In this document: one piece after another, positions 11,265 to 21,353 of the stretch
Layout: the number at the start of each line of letters is the position of its first letter
How positions within the stretch are numbered: the first letter of the stretch is position 1
Assembly (NCBI RefSeq): GCF_000835495.1
Contig: NW_015622544.1
Coordinates: 1,011,704 to 1,075,703, forward strand
From: Cladophialophora immunda
Taxonomy: Eukaryota; Ascomycota; Eurotiomycetes; Chaetothyriales; Herpotrichiellaceae
Direction of reading: 5' to 3'
Length of the DNA: 64,000 nucleotides
Notes under the pieces: generated by a model
What the model was told of the DNA's origin: nothing
The model's input: the letters and a program-made list of their open reading frames with translations, nothing else
Databases searched by the model: none
Position numbers and translations under genes: made by a program

Positions 11265-11760
11265 ATGCCGATGCCTATTCTTACCTTCGCGATGCCCGTT
11301 CCCGACTATGCCAAAGTCGCCAAGGAGGGTAAAAGATCACAGTTGTCGTCCTTCCTTCACTGGGTGCAACTGAAGAAGTACCAATACGAAGTCACTTTCT
11401 CCCTCTATATGCTAACCCCGACCGAGAAATTCATTTTCAGTACGTTTTCTGCTGCGCGCTCTCTCATTTGTCCCGCCAGATGACTGATCTCGCCTTCTAG
11501 ATTTGATCCTATTCCTGCTGGTCTCGATGCTGGTCACCGCCGCGACGCTCTACCTCCCCAACCACCTTGTCGTCATTTATCACCGCATCTGCTACTATAT
11601 TTCCGGTGAATTCGCCTACAAGACCTCGACAAACGTGTCAGAGAACGCAATTGCTCTCTCGGCGGACGGGCTGCGGATTACTTCAGAGGCGATACAGTCG
11701 GTTGTGAACCCAACCTTGCGCGTGGTGGAATCAGCCAGGGAAACCTTAAAAGAACTTTGA
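11265..11760 (+). CDS. Serine palmitoyltransferase small subunit-like protein
   Basis: Gene model: exons 11265-11439 and 11501-11760, with a 61-bp intron (GTACGT...TTCTAG), giving 144 residues. The core HWVQLKKYQYEVTFSLYML, followed by TPTEKFIFN and one hydrophobic span (about residues 58-82), matches the SPT small-subunit family (human SPTSSA/B, functional counterpart of yeast Tsc3). These ER membrane proteins bind the LCB1/LCB2 serine palmitoyltransferase core and stimulate the first step of sphingolipid synthesis. The splice joins Phe-Ile-Phe to Asn-Leu-Ile within the conserved helix, which supports it. A C-terminal tail of about 55 residues beyond the animal length is predicted amphipathic. 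Other ATGs at 11271 and 11292 are possible starts. Confidence 0.85.
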
Positions 11761-12359
11761 TACTTTGATGATACCCCCCATGTGCTTTATTGGAGCAGGC
11801 GTACGCATGGTCAGGGTTTCCGGGGTTAAACATTCAGGGTGAGGAAATTTTTAATGTACGCGGTGTACTGCTGCTGGATATGGTCACAACTGAGAATCTA
11901 TCTTGACACGGCGCCCGCGCTGCTTGCTTCAGATATTCAATCACAAGGTCGCTGGATTTCGGAGGAACGAACTTGTTGTGGAGCGCGTTTTGGATTGAGT
12001 GGACTGTTTCCCCTGTATTGACACAGACTCCAACAATCAACCGCCACACCTTGCTGTACAGTTGTTCCACCACTGCTCCCGGGTCGCCATAATCCTCACC
12101 TGCCCGCTTGTCAATATGCTTTTAGCCACTTTATAATGTACCAGCCCGAGATGGTAAAAATGGACAATATGGTCTTTCGCTCCGGGGTGTTCAATGACGC
12201 CATGTTTTTTTCCATTTTGTATTTGCACAGATGCTCCAATGCATGTCCCACAATGTCCCTAGAACATATCCTCCCCGTTGCGCCATCGCCATGCAACCAC
12301 AGATCCCAGATACCATGCAAATACAGATCCAGCCGAAACCTGATTTGTCGCTGCTCTTT
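11761..12359. other. Convergent intergenic region between the SPT subunit gene and PET100
   Basis: This is the 3' side of both genes. A minus-strand frame at 12037-12228 (62 residues, rich in His and Lys) resembles nothing I know and is left uncalled. Confidence 0.5.
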
Positions 12360-12973
12360 TCAGACCGTCTCTTTCTGCTCGCCGTCCGCTCCTTCGCCCT
12401 CACCCTCGTCGCTCCGCGCCCGCCTCTGTCCCGCGAACGCCGCCTTGGCCTGCTCCAGCGCCTCGCTCCGCTGCCTGTCGCGCTGCTCGCGCATGAGGCG
12501 CTGGTGGCGCTCGATCTCGGCCCGGATCTCCTCCTTGTCGTAGGGGATCTTGTGCGACTGCTCCGCGGTGGGCCAGAAGCCCGGCACGGCGAAGCGGTTC
12601 TCCAGGTTCGTCCCGAAGTAGTACATGTACCCGATGGGGAAGGAGAGGTAGAGGCCAAACTGGATTTGGACGGGAGGTATTAGTAAATTTGGATGGGGAG
12701 AAGAGAGGTATGGAGAGGAACGGGGTAAAGAGAAGAGTGGGAAAAGGTAGAGTCTGTAGAGTGATTCAAGGGACGAAATCGGAGGGAGAGAGGGAGGAGA
12801 AGAGACGACGGGGAGGGGAGGACGATAGAGTGAGAAGAGAGTGGCGGATGGAACTATGCGGCTCGGGGAATGTTCCTGTAGATTTATGTAGATTTAGATA
12901 CGTGGGATAAAGGTACCTTGAAGATTTCCAGGTTCGTCCCGCGCAGCGTGCGCTCGAGGAATTTGCGAACCAT
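12360..12973 (-). CDS. PET100: Cytochrome c oxidase assembly protein Pet100
   Basis: Gene model on the minus strand: exon 1 12973-12917, intron 12916-12660 (257 bp), exon 2 12659-12360, giving 118 residues. Exon 1 encodes a short basic N-terminus (MVRKFLERTLRGTNLEIFK). Exon 2 begins with the single membrane span (about residues 20-37) and continues into YYFGTNLENRFAVPGFWP and HKIPYDKEEI, which are the Pet100 hallmarks. The C-terminus is a charged helix rich in Glu, Arg and Gln. Pet100 sits in the mitochondrial inner membrane and chaperones subunits during assembly of complex IV. The intron is long for this window, but its donor (GTACC) and acceptor (TCCAG) are both present and the join restores the family sequence. 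Confidence 0.87.
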
Positions 12974-13452
12974 CACCGCTGTTGTCGCCGGCTCGCAGGC
13001 ATGCAGCTTTCTTAGTGCTATGGGTGACCTGCGGAGGACGGAAGAGAAGGGTAGGCTCGGAGTTCAAATGCACGGGGCAGAGAACCGGGAAGGGAGGAGA
13101 AGTTGGGGGAGAATGAACAAGCACGAGGCCGGAACTGCAGCTTTGAGGAATATGTCGACGGCGAGAGGGTGTTGGGAGGTGGTAGTGGAGCTGGGAACGA
13201 GTGGCATGACCTGTTCAACGTCCCCGGTTTTTTTCTTTGGCGAACGAAGCTTCCCTTTTTCGCAGCCTCGTCGCAATCTGGCGCGGAGCAAGCAGAGCCT
13301 CGCGTGTGTTGATTGGACACTTGGCCATTTCAGCCTTGTCTGTCTGTTGCCGTTGCCAGCGCTTCTATCGGCAAGTTAACGAGGTCTATCTTTTAGAACA
13401 AACCCTAGATGTCCTCCCTATGTATGTACGTATATTCTACAGATGGGCTATA
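12974..13452. other. Intergenic, PET100 promoter and MFS gene 3' side
   Basis: No gene is seen. The stretch carries the PET100 promoter and the 3' end of the next minus-strand gene. Confidence 0.6.
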
Positions 13453-15132
13453 TCATGCATTCTCTGCTCTCTCCTTCTCTTCATCTTCTCTCATCCGTCT
13501 CTCTTCCTTCTCCCTCCTCTTCACCCGCCATTCCATCCCGACCTTGATCATCACCACCAGCAGCGGCAGCGTCACCAACTCGACCAACCCGACCAGCGTG
13601 AGAGTCCACCCGTTGCCCATGGCCTCGATCATCGGATTCGCGACTGCGCTCGCGCCCGCCCCCAACAGGCACCGCACGAGATTCGACGCCGCGCTGGCCG
13701 TCGCGGCTCGTTTCCGGTGCAAGTCAATGATCAGCACGCTGATGGTGTTGAACCCGACCATCGTGGTGTACCCTATCGCGCCGAGCATGATGATCGGGCC
13801 TGCGATGTTGACCCGCTGCTCCAGCAGCCATCCGTAGATGATGATGAAGACCGCCCCGAAGGCGAAGAAGGGCATTCCGATCTCCAGCCTGGCGCGCTCG
13901 ATCGGCATCTTGCTCAAGTCGCCTTGTTTCTTGCGGTCGACTTCCAACCCCGCCTTGAGTGCGTATTTCTTGAAGTTTCGATCGAGGAGGCGGGTGTTGG
14001 TTATCGTCGCCAAGATGGTCCCCACTACCTGCGGGATAAAGAGCAACCCTTGCAGAGTGCTGCTCAGACCGTAGATGTTGTGGAATTGGACCGTGAGACT
14101 GGTGGAGACGACGTAGAAGCCTGCGTAGATGATGCCCATGTACAGGAGCAGGATTGCGGTCTCTGGATCACCGACAATGGTGAGGGAACCGAAAACGTCC
14201 CATTTCCGCCTTCGAGGACTGGCCTTCTCCTTCTCTGGCTTGTCGTCAAGACCCGTTCCCTGCTCAGACCCGTTCTCGCCGTCCGATACCTTCTTCCGCT
14301 GCCTCGACAAGTTCGTCAGGCATCTGTTCCACTTTGGCGGTTCGATTGAGCCATCTCCAACCACCGACCTGCAGGTCTCGGGGAAGAAGAGCGCCAGCGG
14401 CACGAAATACACCCCACCAAGAATCAGCAGGAACCAGAACACCGAATGCCATCCCAGACGCTGGGCGAGCACACCGCCGATAATAGGCGCCAGACTCGGT
14501 GCCAAGATACCAGCAAGGCTGGTGATGGCAATATATTTGCCCCTCTCTGCGCTGGTGACAATATCCGCAATGGTGCCCTGCATCAGGGTCACGAGCCCAG
14601 AGCTCCCTGCACTCTGAACACACCTCAGCACCAGGAGGCCAGCGTAGGTTTTGTTAAGTGCCAGACCGAGATTCGCAGCGAGGTAAACAGTGAACCCGAT
14701 CACATATGCCGGTCGGCGGCCATAGTCGTCCGCAATGGCCGAGGTGAAGGATGGTGAGATGCCTTGGAAGATCATGTACGTGGTAATGGTCAAATTGACG
14801 TCGGAGACGCTCACACCCAGGGCGTGGCTGATGGTGTCGATGGCAGGGAAGTAGATGAAAGTGCTGAACGGGCTGAAGCTTCCTCCGAGCGTGGCCACCA
14901 GGACAATGACGGCCTTTTGTCGAGTTGTGAATGATGAATACGGCCTGTCATTTGTTGTGATCCGTTCAATGGTGGTAGCGGCGGTGTCATTCTGGGTCTC
15001 AGGTTGCTTGTTTGGCACCTCGACGTCTATTTGAGCAGGGTCAGAGTCATTATATTCGACTTCTTGCGGTGTCGCGTGCGAGGTGATTTCGTTTTTGGGC
15101 GTATTTCCGTCAGACGCGTCATGGGAACCCAT
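13453..15132 (-). CDS. Major facilitator superfamily transporter (DHA1-like drug/H+ antiporter)
   Basis: This is a single-exon 559-residue membrane protein. A hydrophilic N-terminus of about 80 residues leads into 12 predicted helices. The first-loop MFS signature is present as DDYGRRPAYVIG (about residue 145), and the antiporter-type motif around PSLAPIIGGVLAQRLGWHSVFWF is present near helix 5. The central loop between helices 6 and 7 (about residues 270-310) is long and charged, typical of fungal DHA1 multidrug exporters related to Qdr/Flr1. The most likely role is proton-coupled export of small organic compounds at the plasma membrane. The substrate is not predictable, and no biosynthetic gene lies beside it. 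The ATG at 15132 opens a Ser/Asp/Thr-rich tail normal for this class. Confidence 0.9.
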   Translation of the reverse strand: MGSHDASDGNTPKNEITSHATPQEVEYNDSDPAQIDVEVPNKQPETQNDTAATTIERITTNDRPYSSFTTRQKAVIVLVATLGGSFSPFSTFIYFPAIDTISHALGVSVSDVNLTITTYMIFQGISPSFTSAIADDYGRRPAYVIGFTVYLAANLGLALNKTYAGLLVLRCVQSAGSSGLVTLMQGTIADIVTSAERGKYIAITSLAGILAPSLAPIIGGVLAQRLGWHSVFWFLLILGGVYFVPLALFFPETCRSVVGDGSIEPPKWNRCLTNLSRQRKKVSDGENGSEQGTGLDDKPEKEKASPRRRKWDVFGSLTIVGDPETAILLLYMGIIYAGFYVVSTSLTVQFHNIYGLSSTLQGLLFIPQVVGTILATITNTRLLDRNFKKYALKAGLEVDRKKQGDLSKMPIERARLEIGMPFFAFGAVFIIIYGWLLEQRVNIAGPIIMLGAIGYTTMVGFNTISVLIIDLHRKRAATASAASNLVRCLLGAGASAVANPMIEAMGNGWTLTLVGLVELVTLPLLVVMIKVGMEWRVKRREKEERRMREDEEKERAENA

Positions 15133-15601
15133 GCTCTCGGTGGGCTTCTCGTCGATCTCGCTATTTCAGTCCGTCCAGTGTGATTATCAATGTTCATGCC
15201 GCAAATATGCAACGAGAGCCAGCCAGATACTGTCAAAGGTCTCTCTCTCGAGGACCAACATGTCAATATATGAATTCACCAGGAAAAAAGGCGGTCGCGA
15301 CTCAATCTTGACTAAAATTAGTCTTCTGTGAGCCTGGCGAGTCGTCCCTCGTCATTGGTTGTATCAAGCCAGTGGAGAGCTTCTCAGGGCCGGTAACGGG
15401 CCGGTGTCCGGCCATCGGGGCTAAGAACAGGATGACAAAAGCCTGTTGTGGACGTCTCGGAGAAGATAGTCAGTGAGTCTTCGACGATTCTCTAAGTACC
15501 GGATCTCTAAGAGAGAGACATATCATGTTGATGAAATATGCGTGGATCGATTTTGGACACTCAGCAAGATAACGCAGTCAAGCGGGCTCTCGTCTTCAGC
15601 A
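15133..15601. other. Intergenic, MFS promoter and F-box gene 3' side
   Basis: Two tandem minus-strand genes flank this 470-bp gap. No gene or distinctive element is seen. Confidence 0.6.
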
Positions 15602-16789
15602 CTACGATGTCGGCGTGAATCTCGCGACGATCCAGTTCAAGTCATTTTCATGCGGACGCGGCCATTTCGCATAGTAGAACCACTTCTGCTCGTCTCTATC
15701 CCACTTACGGTGCGGTACAAAGGCTCCGACAACGTAGTAATTATCGCGCATATAAAGTGGTTGATAGCTCGGCGGCCCCTTGCGATCCAGAAATTCATCA
15801 GTTCCTGCAGCGGCTTCTGCGTCGGTAAGATGATACAGGCGTGGCTCCGGTTTTCTGGCTTTGTCTCCTTTCTTTTCCCATTTTCCAAAACGGACGATGG
15901 TGCGGATAGTTGTGTCGAGGTGCATCTGCAAAATCCGTGCATGGGTGAGTGGACTTTTGGTCGCTTTTGCAACGATCGCCGCATGTCGATCCAGCAGCTT
16001 GACGTTCCAATCCGGGTTCCGGCCAGGCGGGATCACTGGCAAGGGTTCGCGGTTGTCTAGGTTCTTCTGCCAGTGGGCGAGGTCGAGAACGATGTTGAGG
16101 TTGTTCCAGGAAAGGACGCAGCTCATACAGGTGCATACACTCGAGGCGTCAATCTGCTTGATGTGTTGGTATTGAATCTTGTGGATTCGACCCCGGCCGT
16201 GCCGTTGCTCGTTCATAAGCGCTGGTCGAGCTACTGAAGGGACTTGATCGAGTGATACCGGTGGGGGAAAGCACTGCCTGAGGATCCAATAGCGACGGTT
16301 CATGATGTCGTCGGCAATTGCTCGCTCGTTGTTCAGAATAAACCTGTGCATAGACTGGTTAAGTCGAAGCAGGTTGAAGATATCAGTAGGTTGCAAGAAG
16401 CTCAGTATTATCGACAGCAACTCCTGCGGAAGATCTAGAAACGACTGGACGTCGGAGCGCACTTTCCGAGCTTGTTTCTTCTGCTGCCGTCTTTGGAGAC
16501 GCGCTGTCTTTTTTGAATGCAATTCCAGGGCAGCCGTTTTGTCGACGAGAGGTTCGTTCTCCGTAACGACTTTCTGTCGCCTCCAAGCCACATTGTTCAC
16601 ATAATGTATGGGCACCTCGTTTGCCTGGTCATCTCTCTTTGCTTCAGAGGCATTGGGATGAGTGGGGATACCATTGACACTCGACAAGTTAATTGCGCCA
16701 TCCACAGCGTCCAATGTTTCAGGCACATGCGATGCAACACGGTGTTTGGTAGATGGTCGCTCGAGAACATGGCTTTGTCGTTCTGGCAT
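15602..16789 (-). CDS. F-box domain protein
   Basis: This is a single-exon 395-residue protein. A low-complexity, Lys/Arg/Gln-rich N-terminus (with KKTARLQRRQQKKQARK near residue 95) precedes an F-box at about residues 116-154 (FLDLPQELLSIILSFLQP...), which binds Skp1 in SCF ubiquitin ligases. The C-terminal 220 residues contain a pair CTCMSC and many Trp and His, as in the large group of uncharacterised fungal F-box proteins; no WD40 or LRR repeat is visible. The ATG at 16789 is preceded in frame by a GTG that is not used here. It probably acts as a substrate receptor, with an unknown substrate. Confidence 0.85.
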   Translation of the reverse strand: MPERQSHVLERPSTKHRVASHVPETLDAVDGAINLSSVNGIPTHPNASEAKRDDQANEVPIHYVNNVAWRRQKVVTENEPLVDKTAALELHSKKTARLQRRQQKKQARKVRSDVQSFLDLPQELLSIILSFLQPTDIFNLLRLNQSMHRFILNNERAIADDIMNRRYWILRQCFPPPVSLDQVPSVARPALMNEQRHGRGRIHKIQYQHIKQIDASSVCTCMSCVLSWNNLNIVLDLAHWQKNLDNREPLPVIPPGRNPDWNVKLLDRHAAIVAKATKSPLTHARILQMHLDTTIRTIVRFGKWEKKGDKARKPEPRLYHLTDAEAAAGTDEFLDRKGPPSYQPLYMRDNYYVVGAFVPHRKWDRDEQKWFYYAKWPRPHENDLNWIVARFTPTS

Positions 16790-17752
16790 CACCGCTGCCT
16801 CGGAGAGTTATGCCAACCGGTACTCGACATCCGAGAGGGTTGTAGCACCACAATCTGGGTAACACAGTCCGAAATATCGTGTCTGATTGGTAAGGAGAAA
16901 AATCGATGTACATAGGCTGGAGACCAGGCTGAGTCGTCGAGTGCGAGATACTGCCAAGAATGACGTCACAGACACCTCGACAATGTTGACCTGGTTCACT
17001 TCGTTGACAGCCTGCGATGCAGAACATCCATTTTCTCCAGCATCTACTGCTTGCAATAATGGACCTGGACAGACTGAGGGGCCCTCGCTCCCATACACTA
17101 GATGGCCTACCAATATCTCGAGGCCTGACCAAAGCAAAGTTCGCGCATACGGAGACGCTCCGGTGGTCAAGGGCCCGTTGCTACCCAGTGAAGTCCAAGC
17201 TTCTGCATCTGCATATGCTGGTGAGAACAGGTGGACTATGGGGCTCGGATTCGAGTTGGGAGACACCGAAGCCATCTCCGGATAACACAGTCAGTAAACC
17301 CTGCGGGGACGAAGCATACTTATTGCGTCAAAAGGATGTGGCGGATGTTGATCGAGGCTCCCGCCGAAGCTGCGTGGCCATCGTGAGTCTAGGCGGGAAG
17401 GCAGCAACCCCAAGTGTATCTTGAAGATCAAATCCAGCCCTGATCTGAGGGTGCGGCAGTGTGTTTGCATTCAATGAAGGTGAAGTGAAGTGAAGTAACG
17501 TGATAAAATTGAGTCTCCCAAAACTGACCTACCTTTTTCACCTTTGTCTCTTCTCCTCTTCCTCTCCTCACTCATCCTCTCAGTCTCTCCATCACTTCTG
17601 GAAGGCTGCGTCTTCAAGCTCGTCTCCCAGCAGACCAGTTTCAGCAGCAGCCTCGGTGACAGCTGCATCATAAGTTCCAGAGTCATCGCTGCGAGGTATA
17701 CCACAGTCCACAGCACCGTGACGCTGATGTGACTGACAGAGTGAGGAGAAAA
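16790..17752. other. Divergent promoter region between F-box and MYND genes
   Basis: The 960 bp between two divergent starts probably holds both promoters. A minus-strand frame at 16808-17275 opens with a true ATG and encodes 155 residues, but it has no recognisable domain and is overlapped by an equally long plus-strand frame, so I do not call it. A CT-rich run lies at about 17535-17600 just upstream of the MYND gene. Confidence 0.5.
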
Positions 17753-19307
17753 ATGTCTGCTTCACAGCCTCCCAAGATGGAAGACAAACCCCTTACTCTC
17801 GAAGCTACCTGTATCATGTGTCCACGTCGCGGTTTGAAAATCTGTCCTAACTGCAAGGACGCCCGTTACTGCTCCAAGGGTAGGGGAAGTGTGACTCAAG
17901 TTGACCGTATTCACGCTAATTGTTTCTGTAGACTGTCAGAAGCTCGATTGGAAGAATCACAAGATCATTTGCCCATCCTTCCGAGAGCCTAAGCCTGATG
18001 TGACCGAACCGAACAAGCGCATGAACGGTATTATCGATGACATCTTCCCCCTGCGTGGCTTGGTGAATTTCCGGCGCGCTCTTTTCTTCCCGGGCCGCGA
18101 CCAGCCACCCCGATTTGTCTGGGTCAAAACTTGGATCGCATATCCAGGATATGAACAATGGGATAAAGAGGAATTCTTCGGCGAGAGTGAGACAGAACGA
18201 GTCTTTACTGCACACAACTCAATTCAGGCCCGGGACGCCTGCCGTGACGAGGATGATACACTTATACTCTTTTTCAGGCAGGATGCGACTAGCCACGCAC
18301 CGAATCTCGCAGTACGAGCTTTCACTCGTGCAGGAACCTGCGCAAACTACTTCAGGGGCCCAATCATGCTCACGCGCGGCTTTATCGACCATTCCGGAAA
18401 CGACCATATGAGAGATGTCGATATGCGCGATGCAAGAAATGCCGCAGACTACTTCAGTTCAGCATACCGTCAAGGAATCAGGGATCCTTGTCTTGCGAAC
18501 GAGCGCTTTCTGGCAACAGGTGTGTCTGGCCCCGAGCTTACCACCCGCTCTGGCAGAGCAACAAAATACCTGGAGTGCGTCTTGGACGGCTGCGATTCCG
18601 TCTTCCGAGCGGAGGGCAGCGGCATTGCCAATCTCCTGGGCATTCCGATTCTGATCCGCCCCTATAACCCGCCAAAACCAAAACGCAACCAGTTCGGGTT
18701 TTGGATCCAGGAAGATAATGAGGATCGTAGCCGGGAAGAAAACACTGCCGGCCCCGAAAACGTCGATGTGAAGTTTCTGCTCCGAGACATTACCTCTACA
18801 ACCACTGGCCCGCAAGGCACAACTGCAGAAATGGCCCGTTTTCGAACCGATGACAGAGACTACGCCGGCGAGAACGGCTTCGGATCATCACCGAAGCCAT
18901 GGAACATCAAGGGCCCTGTGTGGATGACTCGCGCTGATGGTGTGCCGCTGATGCGCGAACATGTTGAAGCACTGGCAAGTTACATTCGTGACGAAGTGGA
19001 GCCACGCTTGTCCAAGGCATTAGCAGGAGTGGCTTCTGGTGGTGTTGTCGCTGGTCGAGAAACTGTGCTCAATTCTATCACTCCGACCGACTTCTCCAGA
19101 TACTTTGATGCTTTCAGGGCCGCGAAGATGAGGCACGATTCTTGTTGGGAGAAAGCGCCGTCTCCATACGCAATGACAAAGGATGTCATGGCAGACCTAA
19201 AGGTCATGATGCACGTGATGTGGGAACATCTGAAGAAGGCAGGCTTCAAACAGCAGAGTGATATTGACCCTGGTTTGCGACCTGGGGTACTAGGGCTTAG
19301 ACCGTGA
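17753..19307 (+). CDS. MYND-type zinc finger protein
   Basis: Gene model: exons 17753-17879 and 17932-19307, with a 52-bp intron (GTAGG...TGTAG), giving 500 residues. The intron interrupts the finger, and splicing rebuilds a complete MYND motif: Cys20, Cys23, Cys31, Cys34, Cys40, Cys44, His52, Cys56 (C-x2-C-x7-C-x2-C-x5-C-x3-C-x7-H-x3-C). This is strong proof of the splice. MYND fingers bind proline-rich peptides in partner proteins. The remaining 440 residues are a fungal-specific region with no SET signature visible, so a methyltransferase role is not supported. A GTG lies upstream in frame, but the ATG at 17753 is the natural start. Confidence 0.85.
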
Positions 19308-20044
19308 GGTTATTGTACCAAGGAAGGTCCGCAACCGGCATAGTTTGATCACGGCAAGCTTGCTCCAAGGTGGCTATGCATCGTCGAGCTCGACCTCTAC
19401 GATGGGGCGCGTGATGGGGTGGCTCTCTAATTGCTTTGCTGGAGGGGAAGGCAGGGGAGGTTACGGACATGAATGACGGAGCTCTTGTGCTGAGAATACG
19501 AAAGTGAGGTCGATGTTTCGCCACGTCTACGGATCATCACTGACCGTGGATGCTGGTCGCTGAAAAACACACAAGCGAGGATGTCGTCGGGGCACATGTG
19601 TCACCGGATTGAAGGTGCCCTGTCAAGAGCTGGGTTTCGAGGATGAATGGACACTGTGGCCGCGCTGATGCGATGGAGAGAACACAACATCACTCGAAAC
19701 GTCGTGACGGGACATTGAAGCGTGAAGACGTGCGCTGGATGAATGACTGACTGTAGCTGTACTTGAACAAGTCTTTATGACATTGGCGACAGTGGAGAAT
19801 TCAAGTCCTTGAAACAGTGTTGGACTGTCAAATTGGCGCGAACGCCTTACTCATTGCGCTTGTTGTACAGAAACTGGCCTCATGGGCACAAGTCATTACT
19901 CTTCGATCCTCTGAAGTCGCCAATCCTTCATCGTCCCAAAACATTATCTCGCTTGCTAAAAGCAAAACCGCTCATATTCCCCCCTTCTCAATCATACAAA
20001 CTGATATTGTCACAACAGCATCCCCCTCGCTAGCCCTCACTTAC
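19308..20044. other. Convergent intergenic region
   Basis: This region holds the 3' ends of the MYND gene and the 88-residue protein gene. No gene is seen. Confidence 0.55.
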
Positions 20045-20311
20045 TTAGAGGTGTAGCTTGGCCTTCAAGCCGTCAAAGGCCATGCCGGGATGCCAGCTCT
20101 CCCGCCTCGACTCATCCGCGGTGGCGGCGGAGCTTCTCCTGCGCTCGCTCACGGCGCTGTTGTTGCGGCCGGCCTCGACGCTGTCCTCGTTGCCCGGCCG
20201 GGCCTTGTGGAACAGTTCCCTGCGCAGCGGCACATCGTAGATGCGGCCGGGGTGTTGCGGATGGTCGGTGGGGAGGAGGAATGACGGGACGTATTTCTTG
20301 AGAGCAGACAT
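20045..20311 (-). CDS. Small conserved-looking hypothetical protein (88 residues)
   Basis: This is a single-exon frame with an ATG at 20311 and a TAA at 20045. It begins MSALKKYVPSFLLPTDHP and includes HPGRIYDVPLRREL, a compact Pro/Arg/Tyr-rich head. A Ser/Arg/Glu-rich middle follows (SERRRSSAATADESRRESW). The protein has no signal peptide or membrane span. The composition (few rare codons, GC-rich third positions) and the ordered N-terminal motif look like real coding sequence rather than chance. I do not recognise the family and assign no function. It could also be one exon of a longer gene, although no adjoining splice is evident. Confidence 0.5.
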   Translation of the reverse strand: MSALKKYVPSFLLPTDHPQHPGRIYDVPLRRELFHKARPGNEDSVEAGRNNSAVSERRRSSAATADESRRESWHPGMAFDGLKAKLHL

Positions 20312-21353
20312 TTGTATAGGCTTTAATTTAAGGGGTGATTGGCGAGGTGGATGAGTGTCGGTTTGTTTGTGCTGTTTGGATGTTTTGGATCCTTGTGAGT
20401 GGTGGTCGCGAGTGTGGAATGTCGACTGGTGTTGTTGGGCTTGATTGTTGGAATCGGGTACGTCGAGGGTGACTGTCGAGATTGCAATGTGTTGAATGCT
20501 GCACGTAGAAAACCCGTTCTCAGGACGGACTGCGAGGGATGCATATATACCTTTCAGGGCCTGATGCTTCTTTACCTACCTACCTCGCACCTACACAATA
20601 ATCTCGCACGGAAAACCACCACAAGAGCCGCGTACGAAACGTTGCGTCATTGCGCGGGTCTTCTTTTGCTGTACGGCGTAGAACGCAGAAAACCGCGCAG
20701 AACAATCTTCAGGCTTCTCCGGGGCGTGGGTTACAAAAGCTGGGAGCGTAGCCGGTTCGAGTAAAGTGCGCATCTTTCAACCGAGAAAGCACAGAAGAAT
20801 CACATGGGGGCTACCAGGGCTGACAAAGCGAGCGATTTTCGTTCGATGCGAGGCTGAAAGAGAGAAAATAAATATGATGGAAAGGGTGAGACTTGGGTGG
20901 ATGCCAAGACATGACGTCACATACGGATTGTATCTACAGCCTCGCCATCGTTTCAACTAGTGTCGCTAGCTACATACCTACGTACAGCGCACACCTGCTC
21001 AGCCTCGTCTGATGGAAAAGCAAACTTCCAGCACGAGCCATGTCCCAGCTGAGTCTCCTGGTTGATGGAGCTTGTGCCGGCCATGTCGGTGTGGATGTAA
21101 TAGTGACCCAGCTTCGTCCTGAAGGAAGGCTGAAAGTCCAAGTGCAAGAGAGAGCCGCCGCTCACCGAGTCGAAAAACTTAGCCTCACACCAGCTTCTTT
21201 TTGGTAGCAAAGTATTCACGTAAGTGACGACTTGAGCTCTTTGCTAGGCGGGGAGGAATTACTGATATTTGGAGAAGCGGGAATCCAAATTGGCACGCCT
21301 ATCTGGTATCTGTAAACACGCGCATGCCGTATCCAAACGAGGTATCCGACCCC
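20312..21353. other. Intergenic, 1.0 kb
   Basis: No gene is supported. The region carries the promoter of the 88-residue gene and the 3' side of the 5-phosphatase gene. It contains runs of TACCTACC (about 20573-20582) and TACATACCTACG (about 20971-20982) like those in several other gaps. Confidence 0.5.

Noticed and set aside
13237..14349. A 370-codon plus-strand frame
   Set aside because: It is antisense to the MFS transporter and resembles no family.
16808..17275. A 155-codon minus-strand frame with a true ATG
   Set aside because: It has no recognisable domain, and an equally long frame overlaps it on the other strand within a divergent promoter region.
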